From assembly GCF_003416765.1 (NCBI RefSeq), contig NZ_QSNG01000001.1, positions 274,742 to 338,741 of the forward strand: 64,000 nt of DNA. Reading direction: 5' to 3'. Origin of the DNA: Paratractidigestivibacter faecalis. GTDB taxonomy: Bacteria; Actinomycetota; Coriobacteriia; Coriobacteriales; Atopobiaceae. This document shows positions 7,245 through 14,681 of the stretch, piece by piece (positions within the stretch are counted from its first letter, which is position 1; every line of letters starts with the position of its first letter). The notes beneath the pieces are model-generated. The model was not told the DNA's origin and ran no database searches. It was given only the letters and a program-made list of their open reading frames with translations. A program made the position numbers and the translations under genes.

Positions 7245-8180
7245 TTACTTGGTTCCGGTGGTGGTTGTGTCGGGGCTCGGCGCGGTGCCGCCCGGGGTGC
7301 TGCCCGAGCTGCTGGCGTCGGTGCCGCTCGGCTTGTCCTGCTTGGCGTCGGACCCCTGCGAGCCGCTCGCCGGGGGAGTGGTGGCGTCGGTCGTGGCCGC
7401 CGAGGCGCCGCCGGCAGACGGCGAGGACGCGGGCGTCTCGGGAGCGGGGGAAGCGGTCTCCTGCTTCTTGGGCTGCGTGGTCTCATCCTTCTTGGCGGGC
7501 GCCTCCGGGGAGGACGTGGCCTTCTCGCCGTCGGTCCGCTTTGTGGCGTCCTGGCCCGCGGGGGCCTCGGTGGTGGAGCTGGTGGCCTCGCCGCTGCTTG
7601 AAGTGGCGCTGGAGCCGATGCCCGCGCCCTGGGTGGCGACGTTTACCACCAGCGCAAACAGCAGCACGGCGGCAATGGCGAAGGCTGCGGCTATGGCCGT
7701 GGCGCGGCGCCTGAGCGCGCGGCGCTCGCGCTCGTGGGCGGCGTAGCGGACGCTTGCTGGCGCTATGGGCGTGCCGGTGGCGGCCACCTCCTGGATGGGG
7801 GAGCGGCCGGAGAGGGAGCCCGGGCGATAGACGCGCGTCTCGTCCGCCGCGGGCTCGGCGTCGGTCGTTGCGTCAGGAATGGTGGCGGGCTCGGCACCCG
7901 GCTCGGCCGCCGATGCCGCGGCGTCGCCCGGCGTTGCGTCCGGCGTCAGGTCGCTGAGCTTCTGCGCGCTGGCCTTGAGCAGGCTCTTGTATATCTGCGA
8001 GGCGGCCGCGGAGGCGACGCCGCCGATGGCCACGCCGATGATCGAGCCAGCCAGGCCGATCTTGGACGACAGTGCAAACGACGTCGCCGCGGCAAGGCCG
8101 CTCGCTATGACCGTCGAGACCGAGAAGTCTCCGAAGAGACCCTTCTCGTCAGTGCCGTTCTGATCTTGCCTGCCTGCCAA
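7245..8180 (-). CDS. Membrane-anchored protein with Ser/Thr/Pro-rich C-terminus
   Basis: A 311-residue protein of no recognised family. Residues about 22-60 are hydrophobic (VSTVIASGLAAATSFALSS, GSIIGVAIGGVASAAASQ), resembling a glycine-zipper membrane hairpin. A long Ala/Pro/Glu linker follows, then a basic stretch (ERERRALRRRA) and a transmembrane helix at about 165-187. The last 120 residues are almost entirely Ser, Thr, Ala, Pro, Gly, Lys and Asp, a likely disordered, extracytoplasmic, wall-spanning tail. The start is TTG at 8180 with GAGAGGTGAG upstream. Function is unknown; an envelope-associated role is suggested only by topology. Confidence 0.65.
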   Translation of the reverse strand: MAGRQDQNGTDEKGLFGDFSVSTVIASGLAAATSFALSSKIGLAGSIIGVAIGGVASAAASQIYKSLLKASAQKLSDLTPDATPGDAAASAAEPGAEPATIPDATTDAEPAADETRVYRPGSLSGRSPIQEVAATGTPIAPASVRYAAHERERRALRRRATAIAAAFAIAAVLLFALVVNVATQGAGIGSSATSSSGEATSSTTEAPAGQDATKRTDGEKATSSPEAPAKKDETTQPKKQETASPAPETPASSPSAGGASAATTDATTPPASGSQGSDAKQDKPSGTDASSSGSTPGGTAPSPDTTTTGTK

Positions 8181-8332
8181 GCACGCTCACCTCTCGTTGT
8201 CATGCACGTGGCCGAAACCCTTGGTCCTACTCTGGTACCCAAGGATAGAATCACGCTATCTATGTGAACGATTCCTCACAGAATTGTGAACACAGATACC
8301 CGTTTGCGGTGATTTTCTACCGTCTGACGGGG

Positions 8333-8338
8333 TAATAT
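8333..8338 (+). promoter_or_regulatory. Possible -10 element of the aldolase gene
   Basis: TAATAT lies 47 bases before the aldolase start codon. No convincing -35 hexamer is seen at 16-18 bases, but a small hairpin (TACCG TCTGA CGGGGTA) at about 8318-8334 abuts it. The region 8181-8384 is otherwise without genes; GATAG/CTATC and two TGTGAAC copies (8263, 8285) lie upstream. Confidence 0.3.
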
Positions 8339-8384
8339 GGCCGCGTACCGATTTTTCTTGTTTCTCGTCAAATGGAGGTTAGAC

Positions 8385-9257
8385 ATGCTCGTCAACGCAA
8401 CTGCCATGCTCCAGAGCGCCGAGAAGGGCCACTACGGCATTGGTGCCTTCAACACCAACAACCTCGAGTGGGCCTCGTCCATCCTGGATGCCGCGGAGGA
8501 GCTGCAGAGCCCCGTCATCATTCAGTGCACCTCTGGTGCCGCCAAGTGGCAGACCAGCTTCAAGATTGTCTCCCAGATGGTTCACCAGCTCGTCGAGGAC
8601 AAGAACATCACCGTCCCCGTCGCCCTTCACCTTGACCACGGCACCTACGAGGACGCCCTCAAGTGCATCGAGGCCGGCTTCACCTCCGTCATGTACGACG
8701 GCTCCCACGAGGCCGACTTTGAGACCAACCTCGCCCGCACCGCCGAGATCGTGAAGATCGCCCACAACAAGGGCATCTCCGTCGAGGCCGAGGTCGGCGG
8801 CATCGGTGGCGTCGAGGACGGCGTTGCCTCCAACGGCGAGCTCGCTGACCCCGAGCAGTGCAAGGCCATCGCCGACCTTGGCGTTGACTTCCTGGCCTGC
8901 GGCATCGGCAACATCCACGGCCTGTACCCCGCCAACTGGGCCGGCCTCTCCTTTGACCGCCTGTCCGAGATCAAGGCCCTGACCGGCGACCTGCCGCTCG
9001 TCCTTCACGGCGGCACCGGCATCCCCGTGGAGCAGGTCCAGAAGGCCATCTCCCTGGGCGTCTCCAAGATTAACGTCAACACCGACCTGCAGGTCGTCTT
9101 TGCCGAGGCCACTCGCAAGTACATCGAGTCCGGCGCTGACCAGCAGGGCAAGGGCTATGACCCGCGCAAGCTCCTCAAGCCTGGTCGCGAGGCCATCGTC
9201 ACCCGCACCAAGGAGCTCATCTGCGAGTTTGGCTCCGACGGCAAGGCCTGGAACTAG
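8385..9257 (+). CDS. fba: Class II fructose-bisphosphate aldolase
   Basis: A 290-residue zinc-dependent aldolase that splits fructose 1,6-bisphosphate to glyceraldehyde 3-phosphate and DHAP (glycolysis). Motifs: GIGAFNTNNLEW near the N-terminus, the zinc and catalytic segment HLDHGTYEDALKCIEAGFTSVMYDGSH (given here as separate blocks HLDHG and SVMYDGSH), EAEVGGIGG, GNIHGLYP, LVLHGGTGIP and KINVNTDLQ. Start ATG 8385 has GGAGG ten bases upstream; an earlier in-frame ATG at 8337 lacks a ribosome site and would add a foreign extension. The tagatose-bisphosphate aldolase GatY/KbaY subfamily is close, but the monocistronic context favours glycolysis. Its terminator is interrupted by an IS element. 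Confidence 0.93.
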   Translation: MLVNATAMLQSAEKGHYGIGAFNTNNLEWASSILDAAEELQSPVIIQCTSGAAKWQTSFKIVSQMVHQLVEDKNITVPVALHLDHGTYEDALKCIEAGFTSVMYDGSHEADFETNLARTAEIVKIAHNKGISVEAEVGGIGGVEDGVASNGELADPEQCKAIADLGVDFLACGIGNIHGLYPANWAGLSFDRLSEIKALTGDLPLVLHGGTGIPVEQVQKAISLGVSKINVNTDLQVVFAEATRKYIESGADQQGKGYDPRKLLKPGREAIVTRTKELICEFGSDGKAWN

Positions 9258-9295
9258 CAAGTCGCCAAAGGCCTTTCTTTCAAAGGCACTCCCAA

Positions 9296-9312
9296 GGCCC
9301 GCCCGGATTTTC
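9296..9312 (+). terminator. Left arm of the aldolase terminator, split by an IS
   Basis: GGCCCGCCCGG (9296-9306) is the exact complement of CCGGGCGGGCC (10762-10772), which is followed by TTTTT. The two arms flank the IS element and its TTC target duplication (9310-9312 and 10760-10762). Removing the IS restores an 11-bp stem with a short ATTTT loop, a textbook terminator. Confidence 0.85.
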
Positions 9313-9350
9313 TGAACTGCACCCCAAAACTTGGACGGCTTAAATAAGAA

Positions 9351-10262
9351 CTACGCCGCAAGGGACTGTCTCCGGAACTCCTCCGGGGTCAGTCCCTTCA
9401 GTTTAACCTGGCGCCTCCTCGTGTTCCAATGGACCACGAAGTCGTCGAGGTCCGCCTTGAAGGACTCGAAGTCCGGCCACGTCCTTCCACGGAAGAACTC
9501 GTCCTTGATGTGGCCGAACACCTGCTCCGTCGCGCCGTTGTCGATGCAGTTGCCCTTCCGGGACATGCTCTGCACCACGCCGGCCTCCTCCAACCGCCTG
9601 CACCAACCGGCCTGCTGGTACTGCCAGCCCATGTCCGAGTGCAGGATCGGCCTGGAGCCCTTGGGCTTCTTGGACACGAGCTGGTCGAGCAGCTCGTGCT
9701 GCTGAGCCATGTTGGGGTGCAGCGACGTGGACCAGGCGACGATCTCCTTGCTGCCGAAGTCGTAGACCGGCGCGAAGTAGGCCTTGCCCCAGGGCTGCTT
9801 GAACTCGGTGACGTCGGTGCCCATCTTTTCCCACGGCCCGTCGGCGGCGAAGTCCCTGCCGATGACGTTCTCGAAGGTCTTTCCGACCTTGCCCCTGTAC
9901 GAGTTGTACCTGTGGTAGTCGGTCTCGCGGCGGATCCCGCAGCTGATGCCCATCTCGCGCATCATCTTCAGCGTCGTCTTGTAGGCTATGCGCACGCCCT
10001 GCTCGGCGCGCAGGCACATGGCGATCTGCCTGTGGCCGCACCCGTTGGCGGTGCGCGAGAATATCTCGGCGGCGGCCTCCCAGAGCTCGGGCCTGGTGGG
10101 AGCCTTCGGGTGCGACAGCGCGTAGTAGTAGCTGGACCGGGCCATGCCGGCGCACTCCAGCAGGCGCCCCAGCCCGTGCCCCTCTTCGCGCAGGACCCTC
10201 ACGGCCTCGACCTTCGCCCTGGTCAGAGCCCGTCCCTCTCGACCAGGGCACGCAATTTTTTT
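9351..10262 (-). CDS. IS3-family transposase OrfB (DDE integrase domain)
   Basis: The catalytic half of the transposase, in the -1 frame relative to OrfA and open continuously with it through the A7 site. An HTH_21 segment (SYYYALSHPK, GCGHRQIAMCLRAEQ) precedes an rve integrase core. The DDE residues are visible as GTDVTEFKQPWGKAY, ILHSDMGWQYQQ, and the Glu of NGATEQVFGHIKDEFF. The C-terminus DFVVHWNTRRRQVKLKGLTPEEFR is typical. It is probably made mainly as an OrfAB fusion, so its given start is the frameshift point and not a start codon. Confidence 0.9.
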   Translation of the reverse strand, partial: KKIACPGREGRALTRAKVEAVRVLREEGHGLGRLLECAGMARSSYYYALSHPKAPTRPELWEAAAEIFSRTANGCGHRQIAMCLRAEQGVRIAYKTTLKMMREMGISCGIRRETDYHRYNSYRGKVGKTFENVIGRDFAADGPWEKMGTDVTEFKQPWGKAYFAPVYDFGSKEIVAWSTSLHPNMAQQHELLDQLVSKKPKGSRPILHSDMGWQYQQAGWCRRLEEAGVVQSMSRKGNCIDNGATEQVFGHIKDEFFRGRTWPDFESFKADLDDFVVHWNTRRRQVKLKGLTPEEFRRQSLAA

Positions 10263-10714
10263 AGGTAGGCCACCTCGGTCTCGAGCCTTCGGCAGCGCTC
10301 CTCGAGCTCCTCCTCGCGGGTCCGCGGCCTCGCCTTGGAACCGCTCGGCCGGCCCTTGGGCCTCGGGCGCAGGGCCTCCGCGCCGCCCCGGCGGTATAGC
10401 GCGCACCACTTCTTGAGCGGCGACATCGACATTATGCCGAACGCCGCCATCGCCTCGGCCTTCGTCATGCCGCCGTCGACCACGGCGGAGGCTGCGGCGA
10501 CCTTCTGCTCGTATGTGTACCTGGCCTGCTTGCCGTCCATGGATAGCAGCACCCCGCTTCCGAACGACCGGTATACGCAGAGCCATTGTCTCACGGTTCC
10601 GCGCGGGACCGACAGCGCCTTCGCCGCAGACTTGTAGCCGTTGCCTCGCTCGAAGAGCCCGATCGCCGCCTTCCTGGCCTCGATGTCGTGCTTCACCCTC
10701 AAGTCGACACGCAT
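10223..10714 (-). CDS. IS3-family OrfA, helix-turn-helix protein
   Basis: A protein of about 163 residues with two tandem helix-turn-helix regions (ARKAAIGLFERGNGYKSAAK, GTVRQWL; and AAASAVVDGGMTKAEAMAAF) and a C-terminal leucine-rich coiled coil (EEELEERCRRLETEVAYLKK). It binds the IS ends and, fused to OrfB, forms the transposase. The start ATG 10714 has GGGAGG six bases upstream; an earlier ATG at 10741 lies in the terminal repeat. OrfA ends shortly after the A7 slippery run. Confidence 0.88.
   Translation of the reverse strand: MRVDLRVKHDIEARKAAIGLFERGNGYKSAAKALSVPRGTVRQWLCVYRSFGSGVLLSMDGKQARYTYEQKVAAASAVVDGGMTKAEAMAAFGIMSMSPLKKWCALYRRGGAEALRPRPKGRPSGSKARPRTREEELEERCRRLETEVAYLKKLRALVERDGL
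10256..10262 (-). other. A7 slippery site for -1 programmed frameshift
   Basis: Read on the minus strand, the OrfA frame is CTA AAA AAA TTG and the OrfB frame is CCT AAA AAA ATT. This A AAA AAA heptamer is the standard -1 site of IS3-family elements and lies at the junction where OrfA Leu-Lys-Lys becomes OrfB Pro-Lys-Lys. Confidence 0.85.
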
Positions 10715-10759
10715 AAAAAGCCTCCCATTTCTCGTGTCCAAGAAATGGGAGGCAGTTCA

Positions 10760-10777
10760 TTCCGGGCGGGCCTTTTT
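10760..10777 (+). terminator. Right arm and U-tract of the split aldolase terminator
   Basis: TTC (10760-10762) is the duplicated target. CCGGGCGGGCC TTTTT (10762-10777) is the descending arm and U-run of the ancestral terminator whose ascending arm is at 9296-9306. With 1.4 kb of IS between them, the arms cannot fold efficiently. Confidence 0.8.
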
Positions 10778-10778
10778 G

Positions 10779-11040
10779 CGGCGCAAGCCCTCGCTTTGCA
10801 CAGAACGCGCCTTCGTGTGAGCATCTTGGAAAAGTCTGTGCAGAACCCGGCTTGGTGTGAGCCGTTTTTGGGGTGTGCCCGAGTAGCCGGAAATCGCCAA
10901 CTGGGCTTTTGCTGACAGGAGACGCCGCAAAGCGCCAAATCAGCCGGAAATGGACTCACACCAAGCGGGGTTCTGCGCAAGGAAATCAAAAACACTCACA
11001 CGAAGGCACGTTCTGTGCATTTGCATGGGCTTGAGCGCCG
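10779..11040. repeat. 260-bp inverted-repeat element with four copies of a 24-bp motif
   Basis: Arms 10779-10861 and 10955-11040 are diverged reverse complements. A motif of form CAGAACGCGCCTTCGTGTGAG occurs twice in the left arm (10801, 10841) and twice inverted in the right arm (10955-10978, 10995-11018); both pairs are spaced exactly 40 bp. The middle (10862-10954) has two copies of AGCCGGAAAT. No gene is visible between 10778 and 11113. It could be a MITE, a multi-site operator or a structured RNA. Confidence 0.75.
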
Positions 11041-11113
11041 CTTGACCTGGACCGCGCTTCGGGGAATAGCGTGTACGCAAGCACGGATCCCCGCGAAAGG
11101 CTCCAACATTCCC

Positions 11114-11513
11114 ATGCAAGACCAATCGGCAATCCTCGAGGGCTCGCTCTGGCGGTCCGTGCCCCGCTTTGCGCTGCCGCTGACGGCCACGAGCATCCTC
11201 GAGCAGCTCTCAAGCCTCATCGACGTCGTCATGATCGGCCACTTCTCGGGCGAGGGCGGGGAGCTAGGCATGGCCGCGGTGGGTGCCAACACGCCCATCA
11301 TGAGCCTGGGCGCGACGGCCGCGCTCATAGTGGCGGCCGCGCTCGTGGTGCGCCCCTCCAGGAGCTTCGCCTCCGCCCATCGGCCAGGCACGGCGAGAAG
11401 ACCGCGCCGTAGCCCGCCAGGCGCCGGCCGACGTCTTCAGCAAGCGGCAACTCTTGTGCCGCCTTTGTGCCGTTCTCCCTATACAACAAGTGTTCATCCA
11501 ATATGGCCCCTAA
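11114..11513 (+). pseudogene. MATE-family efflux transporter, N-terminal remnant
   Basis: From ATG 11114 the frame encodes a convincing MATE N-terminus: SLWRSVPRFALPLTATSILE, then LIDVVMIGHFSGEGGELGMAAVGANTP and a second hydrophobic helix (SLGATAALIVAAALVV). After about 11345 this frame becomes low-complexity, while another frame picks up IGQARREDRAVARQAPADVF, the usual MATE loop after helix 2, up to a stop at 11511. Intact MATE proteins have about 450 residues, so this is a frameshifted and 3'-deleted fragment. It lies between the inverted-repeat element and dltA. Confidence 0.75.
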
Positions 11514-11543
11514 GCAGCGGTTTTATGCAGAAGGGACCACCCC

Positions 11544-13172
11544 ATGGCTTCCACGGGAACCACAGGCGCCAACGTACTGCTCGACTCAGTCATGAGGTGG
11601 GCGAGGCTCGCCCCGGACGCCCCGGCCTTTAGCGCGGCCTCCTGTCAGGACACCACCTACGCGCAGCTCTGGGACCAGGCCTGCGTCATCGCACATGGCC
11701 TCGACGCCCACCTCGGGGGCCGCGGCCCCGTGCTCGTCCTCGGACGCAAGACCGCCACGACCGTGGCCTCGTTTCTCGCCTGCCTCATGAGCGGCCACGC
11801 CTACGTGCCGGTCGACGTGAGCCTGCCCGCCCGTCGGGTGCACGACATCGCCGGCCAGATCGAGGGCGCGGCATGCCTGGCTGCCTGCGAGTTGCCCGAG
11901 GAGCTGGCACCCATGATCTTGGAGCCGGGCTATCTCGACGCGCGCCAGCTCCTGGTCGACGCCGAGGAGCGCGGCCTTAAGGCGGCCCCGCTGCCTCGCG
12001 AGCGCTGGGTGAGCGGGGAGGAGACCCAGTACATCATCTTCACCTCTGGCACGACGGGCCGCCCCAAGGGCATTGAGGTCACGGCCGCAAACGTCGCCCA
12101 GTTCTCGGAGTGGCTGCGCGAGTTCCCGCAGGTCCGCAAGGGCGGCCGCGTCTTTCTCGACCAGGCCCACTACTCCTTTGACCTGAGCGAGTTCGAGCTC
12201 GTGGGGGCGCTTGTTACCGGCGGCTGCCTGCATGCGGTGGACGAGGGGGAGTGCTCCGACTTCCGTGCCCTGTTTGACGACCTCTCGCGCTCGGGCGTCC
12301 AGGTGTGGGTCTCCACGCCCTCCTTTGCCGACCTCTGCCTCGTGGACAAGAGCTTTGACCAGCGCCTCCTTCCCAACCTGCGGCTCTTTCTGTTCTGCGG
12401 TGAGACGCTGCACCACACCACCGCGGCAAAGCTGCGGGAACGTTTCCCCCAGGCCATCGTGGCAAACACCTACGGGCCCACCGAGTCCACAGTTGCCGTC
12501 ACGTACTGTCAGATTGGCGACAAGGAGCTGGCCGACCCCACGCCGCTGCCCGTCGGGCGCCCGCGCCGCGGCACCGAGCTGCGCATCGTCGACCACCAGA
12601 CTGGCGAGCCGGTGCCGGCGGGCCAGACGGGGGAGATCGTGATTGTGGGCGACACGGTGGCGCGTGGCTACTGGCAGGACCCGCAGAAGACCCAGTTGGC
12701 CTTCTTTGAGTCGCAGATGGGCGACGGCACCCCGACCCGCGCGTATCGCACCGGTGACCTGGGGCGCATTGACGCTAGCGGCCTTCTTCACTGCGAGGGC
12801 AGGCTCGACTCGCTCGTGAAGCTCAACGGGTTTCGCATCGAGCTCGGCGAGGTGGAGGGCGCGCTCGAGGCCCTGCCGCAGGTCCAGCAGGCCGTGGTGG
12901 CGCCTGCGACAAAGGACGGACGCGTGCGCAGCCTCTGCGCCTTCGTCGTCCTCGCGGCGGGCGGCGAGAAGGGCGAGAAGTCCGGCGCGCCAGGCGAGAA
13001 GCCCGGCTCGCCCCGCGACACCCTTGCCCTGAGCCGCGAGCTCAAGGCGGAGCTCGCCCGCAGCCTGCCGGCCTACATGGTGCCGCGGCAGGTGCGCGTG
13101 CTCGAGCGCATGCCGCTCAACGCCAACGGCAAGGCCGACCGCAGGTCGCTTGCCGCAAGCGTTTCTCGATAG
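11544..13172 (+). CDS. dltA: D-alanine--D-alanyl carrier protein ligase DltA
   Basis: A 542-residue adenylation enzyme that activates D-alanine with ATP and loads it on the phosphopantetheine of DltC, the first step of teichoic-acid D-alanylation. Motifs: P-loop-like FTSGTTGRPKG (about residue 170), GETLHHTTAAKL, ANTYGPTESTVAVTYCQIG, YRTGDLGRI, GRLDSLVKLNGFRIELGEVE and the C-terminal catalytic Lys in MPLNANGKADRRSL. It is somewhat longer than the usual 500 residues, partly through a repetitive insert GGEKGEKSGAPGEKPGSP near residue 475. It heads the operon dltA-C-B-D-X-hydrolase. The order A-C-B differs from the common A-B-C. Confidence 0.95.
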   Translation: MASTGTTGANVLLDSVMRWARLAPDAPAFSAASCQDTTYAQLWDQACVIAHGLDAHLGGRGPVLVLGRKTATTVASFLACLMSGHAYVPVDVSLPARRVHDIAGQIEGAACLAACELPEELAPMILEPGYLDARQLLVDAEERGLKAAPLPRERWVSGEETQYIIFTSGTTGRPKGIEVTAANVAQFSEWLREFPQVRKGGRVFLDQAHYSFDLSEFELVGALVTGGCLHAVDEGECSDFRALFDDLSRSGVQVWVSTPSFADLCLVDKSFDQRLLPNLRLFLFCGETLHHTTAAKLRERFPQAIVANTYGPTESTVAVTYCQIGDKELADPTPLPVGRPRRGTELRIVDHQTGEPVPAGQTGEIVIVGDTVARGYWQDPQKTQLAFFESQMGDGTPTRAYRTGDLGRIDASGLLHCEGRLDSLVKLNGFRIELGEVEGALEALPQVQQAVVAPATKDGRVRSLCAFVVLAAGGEKGEKSGAPGEKPGSPRDTLALSRELKAELARSLPAYMVPRQVRVLERMPLNANGKADRRSLAASVSR

Positions 13173-13226
13173 GTGGTGGCCGTGCCGGGCGCGCCTTGGC
13201 ACGGCATGAGACCGAGGAGGGTCCCG

Positions 13227-13472
13227 ATGGAAAACAACGAGCTTAGCGACCGCATGATGGATCTGCTCGAGGACGTGAGCGGAGACCCGTCCGTTCGCGA
13301 CCACATGGATGATGACCTATTTGAACTGGGGTTTCTTGACTCCATGGCGGCCATCGAGCTGCTGGTTGGTATAGAGGACGAGTTCGGCGTGAGCATCGCC
13401 CCCACCGAGGTGGAGCGTTCGGCCATGAACACGCCGGCAAAGATCATCGCGCAAGTCCAGAAGCGCCTCTAG
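13227..13472 (+). CDS. dltC: D-alanyl carrier protein DltC
   Basis: An 81-residue acyl-carrier-type protein. The motif FELGFLDSMAAIELLVGIED contains the serine (DS) that receives 4'-phosphopantetheine and then D-alanine from DltA. The start ATG 13227 follows GAGGAGG (13214-13220); the longer upstream frame is not needed. It hands D-alanine to the membrane complex of DltB and DltD encoded immediately downstream. Confidence 0.95.
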   Translation: MENNELSDRMMDLLEDVSGDPSVRDHMDDDLFELGFLDSMAAIELLVGIEDEFGVSIAPTEVERSAMNTPAKIIAQVQKRL

Positions 13473-13490
13473 CGCGGCTGGCGGCCCGGC

Positions 13491-14681
13491 ATGACGCTCT
13501 TCGCCGACCCAAGCTTCTTCGTGCTGCTGGCGGCCGCCCTCGTGCCCGCGGCGGCGCTCGGCCTGGCGGGACACAGCCTGCGCCGCTATGGCCTGGCGGT
13601 CTCGCTGGGGTTTCTCGCCTGCGCCTTTATGGGCAACCCGGTGCAGCTTGCGGGACTCGTGGCCTTTCTGCTGCTTGCACGGGCGGCGATGCTCTGGCTC
13701 GCTGCGAGCCCCAGGGACAACGTGCGCTACGGCCTGGCCGTGGCGGCGAGCCTGGCCCCACTCGCGGTCTACAAGCTCACCGCGACCGCGGGCGTCGGCC
13801 TCTGGGGCTTCGTGGGCATCAGCTACGTGACGTTCAAGGCCGTCCAGGTGGTGATCGAGGTCCGTGACGGGCTCATCGGCGCCCAGGACCTCGGGCTCGA
13901 GGACTGGCTCTACTTCCTGCTGTTCTTCCCGCAGTTCTCGTCCGGCCCCATCGACCGGAGCCGCCGCTTTGCCGCCGACGCCCGCGCCGTGCCCTCCCGC
14001 GACGAGTACGCGGGGCTCCTTGCCCGCGGCATCCTGCTCCTCCTTGCCGGCGCGGCGTACAAGTTCGTGCTGGCGGCATGGGTCCACCGCGGCTACGCGG
14101 CGTCCGCATGGGGCAGCGCCAGCGGCGGCGCCGACGTGGTCGCCGAGCTTTGGCTCCAGGTGAGGTGCGCCTACCAGTACGGCCTCTACCTCTTCTGCGA
14201 CTTCCAGGGCTACAGCCTCATGGCCATGGGTGCGAGCTACTGCTTGGGCATTCGCTGCCCGCGCAACTTCCGCGCGCCCTTTGCGGCGGCAGACATCGTG
14301 GACTTCTGGAACCGCTGGCATATCACGCTCTCCACGTGGTTTCGCGACTTCGTGTTCATGCGGTTCACGCGCTGGTGCATGCATAGGCGCCTGGTCCACG
14401 GGCGCGTCCGCACGGCTCAGGTGGCCTTCATGGTCGACATGCTGGTCATGGGCTTCTGGCACGGCATCGCGCCCTGCTACATAGCCTATGGCGTCTACCA
14501 CGGCCTTCTCTTGGGCGCCACGGAGTGGATGCAGAAGAGGTCGCGCTTCTATCGCGCGCACCGGCACCAGGCGTGGTTCCGCGTGGGCCTGTGGTTTGTG
14601 ACGCTGCAGCTTGTCATGTTCGGCTTTGCGATCTTCTCCGGACAGGTGGGGGTCGCGCTGGGAGGCGTGCTCAATGGATAG
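13491..14681 (+). CDS. dltB: D-alanyl transfer protein DltB (MBOAT)
   Basis: A 396-residue polytopic membrane-bound O-acyltransferase that passes D-alanine from DltC across the membrane. The family signature is clear: FFPQFSSGPIDRSRRF, CDFQGYSLMAMGASYCLGI, DFWNRWHITLSTWFRDFVFM and the catalytic His in MLVMGFWHGIAPCYIAYGVYHG. It starts 18 bases after dltC and overlaps dltD by eight bases, so translation is coupled. Confidence 0.95.
   Translation: MTLFADPSFFVLLAAALVPAAALGLAGHSLRRYGLAVSLGFLACAFMGNPVQLAGLVAFLLLARAAMLWLAASPRDNVRYGLAVAASLAPLAVYKLTATAGVGLWGFVGISYVTFKAVQVVIEVRDGLIGAQDLGLEDWLYFLLFFPQFSSGPIDRSRRFAADARAVPSRDEYAGLLARGILLLLAGAAYKFVLAAWVHRGYAASAWGSASGGADVVAELWLQVRCAYQYGLYLFCDFQGYSLMAMGASYCLGIRCPRNFRAPFAAADIVDFWNRWHITLSTWFRDFVFMRFTRWCMHRRLVHGRVRTAQVAFMVDMLVMGFWHGIAPCYIAYGVYHGLLLGATEWMQKRSRFYRAHRHQAWFRVGLWFVTLQLVMFGFAIFSGQVGVALGGVLNG

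Larger units (their letters stand above)
9313..10759 (-). mobile_element. IS3-family insertion sequence, apparently intact
   Basis: A 1447-bp element with imperfect terminal inverted repeats: the left end TGAACTGCACCCCAAAAC and the right end (complement) TGAACTGCCTCCCATTTC, both followed by TTGGAC, match at 19 of 24 positions. It is flanked by a 3-bp TTC duplication, typical for IS3-family transposition. It carries orfA and orfB on the minus strand with an A7 slippery site in their overlap, and a complete DDE triad. The long OrfA fits the IS150-like subgroup. The element sits in the loop of the aldolase terminator. Confidence 0.92.

Noticed and set aside
10223-10760. Start of OrfA at 10741
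   Set aside because: That ATG lies in the terminal repeat without a ribosome site; ATG 10714 has GGGAGG at a proper distance.
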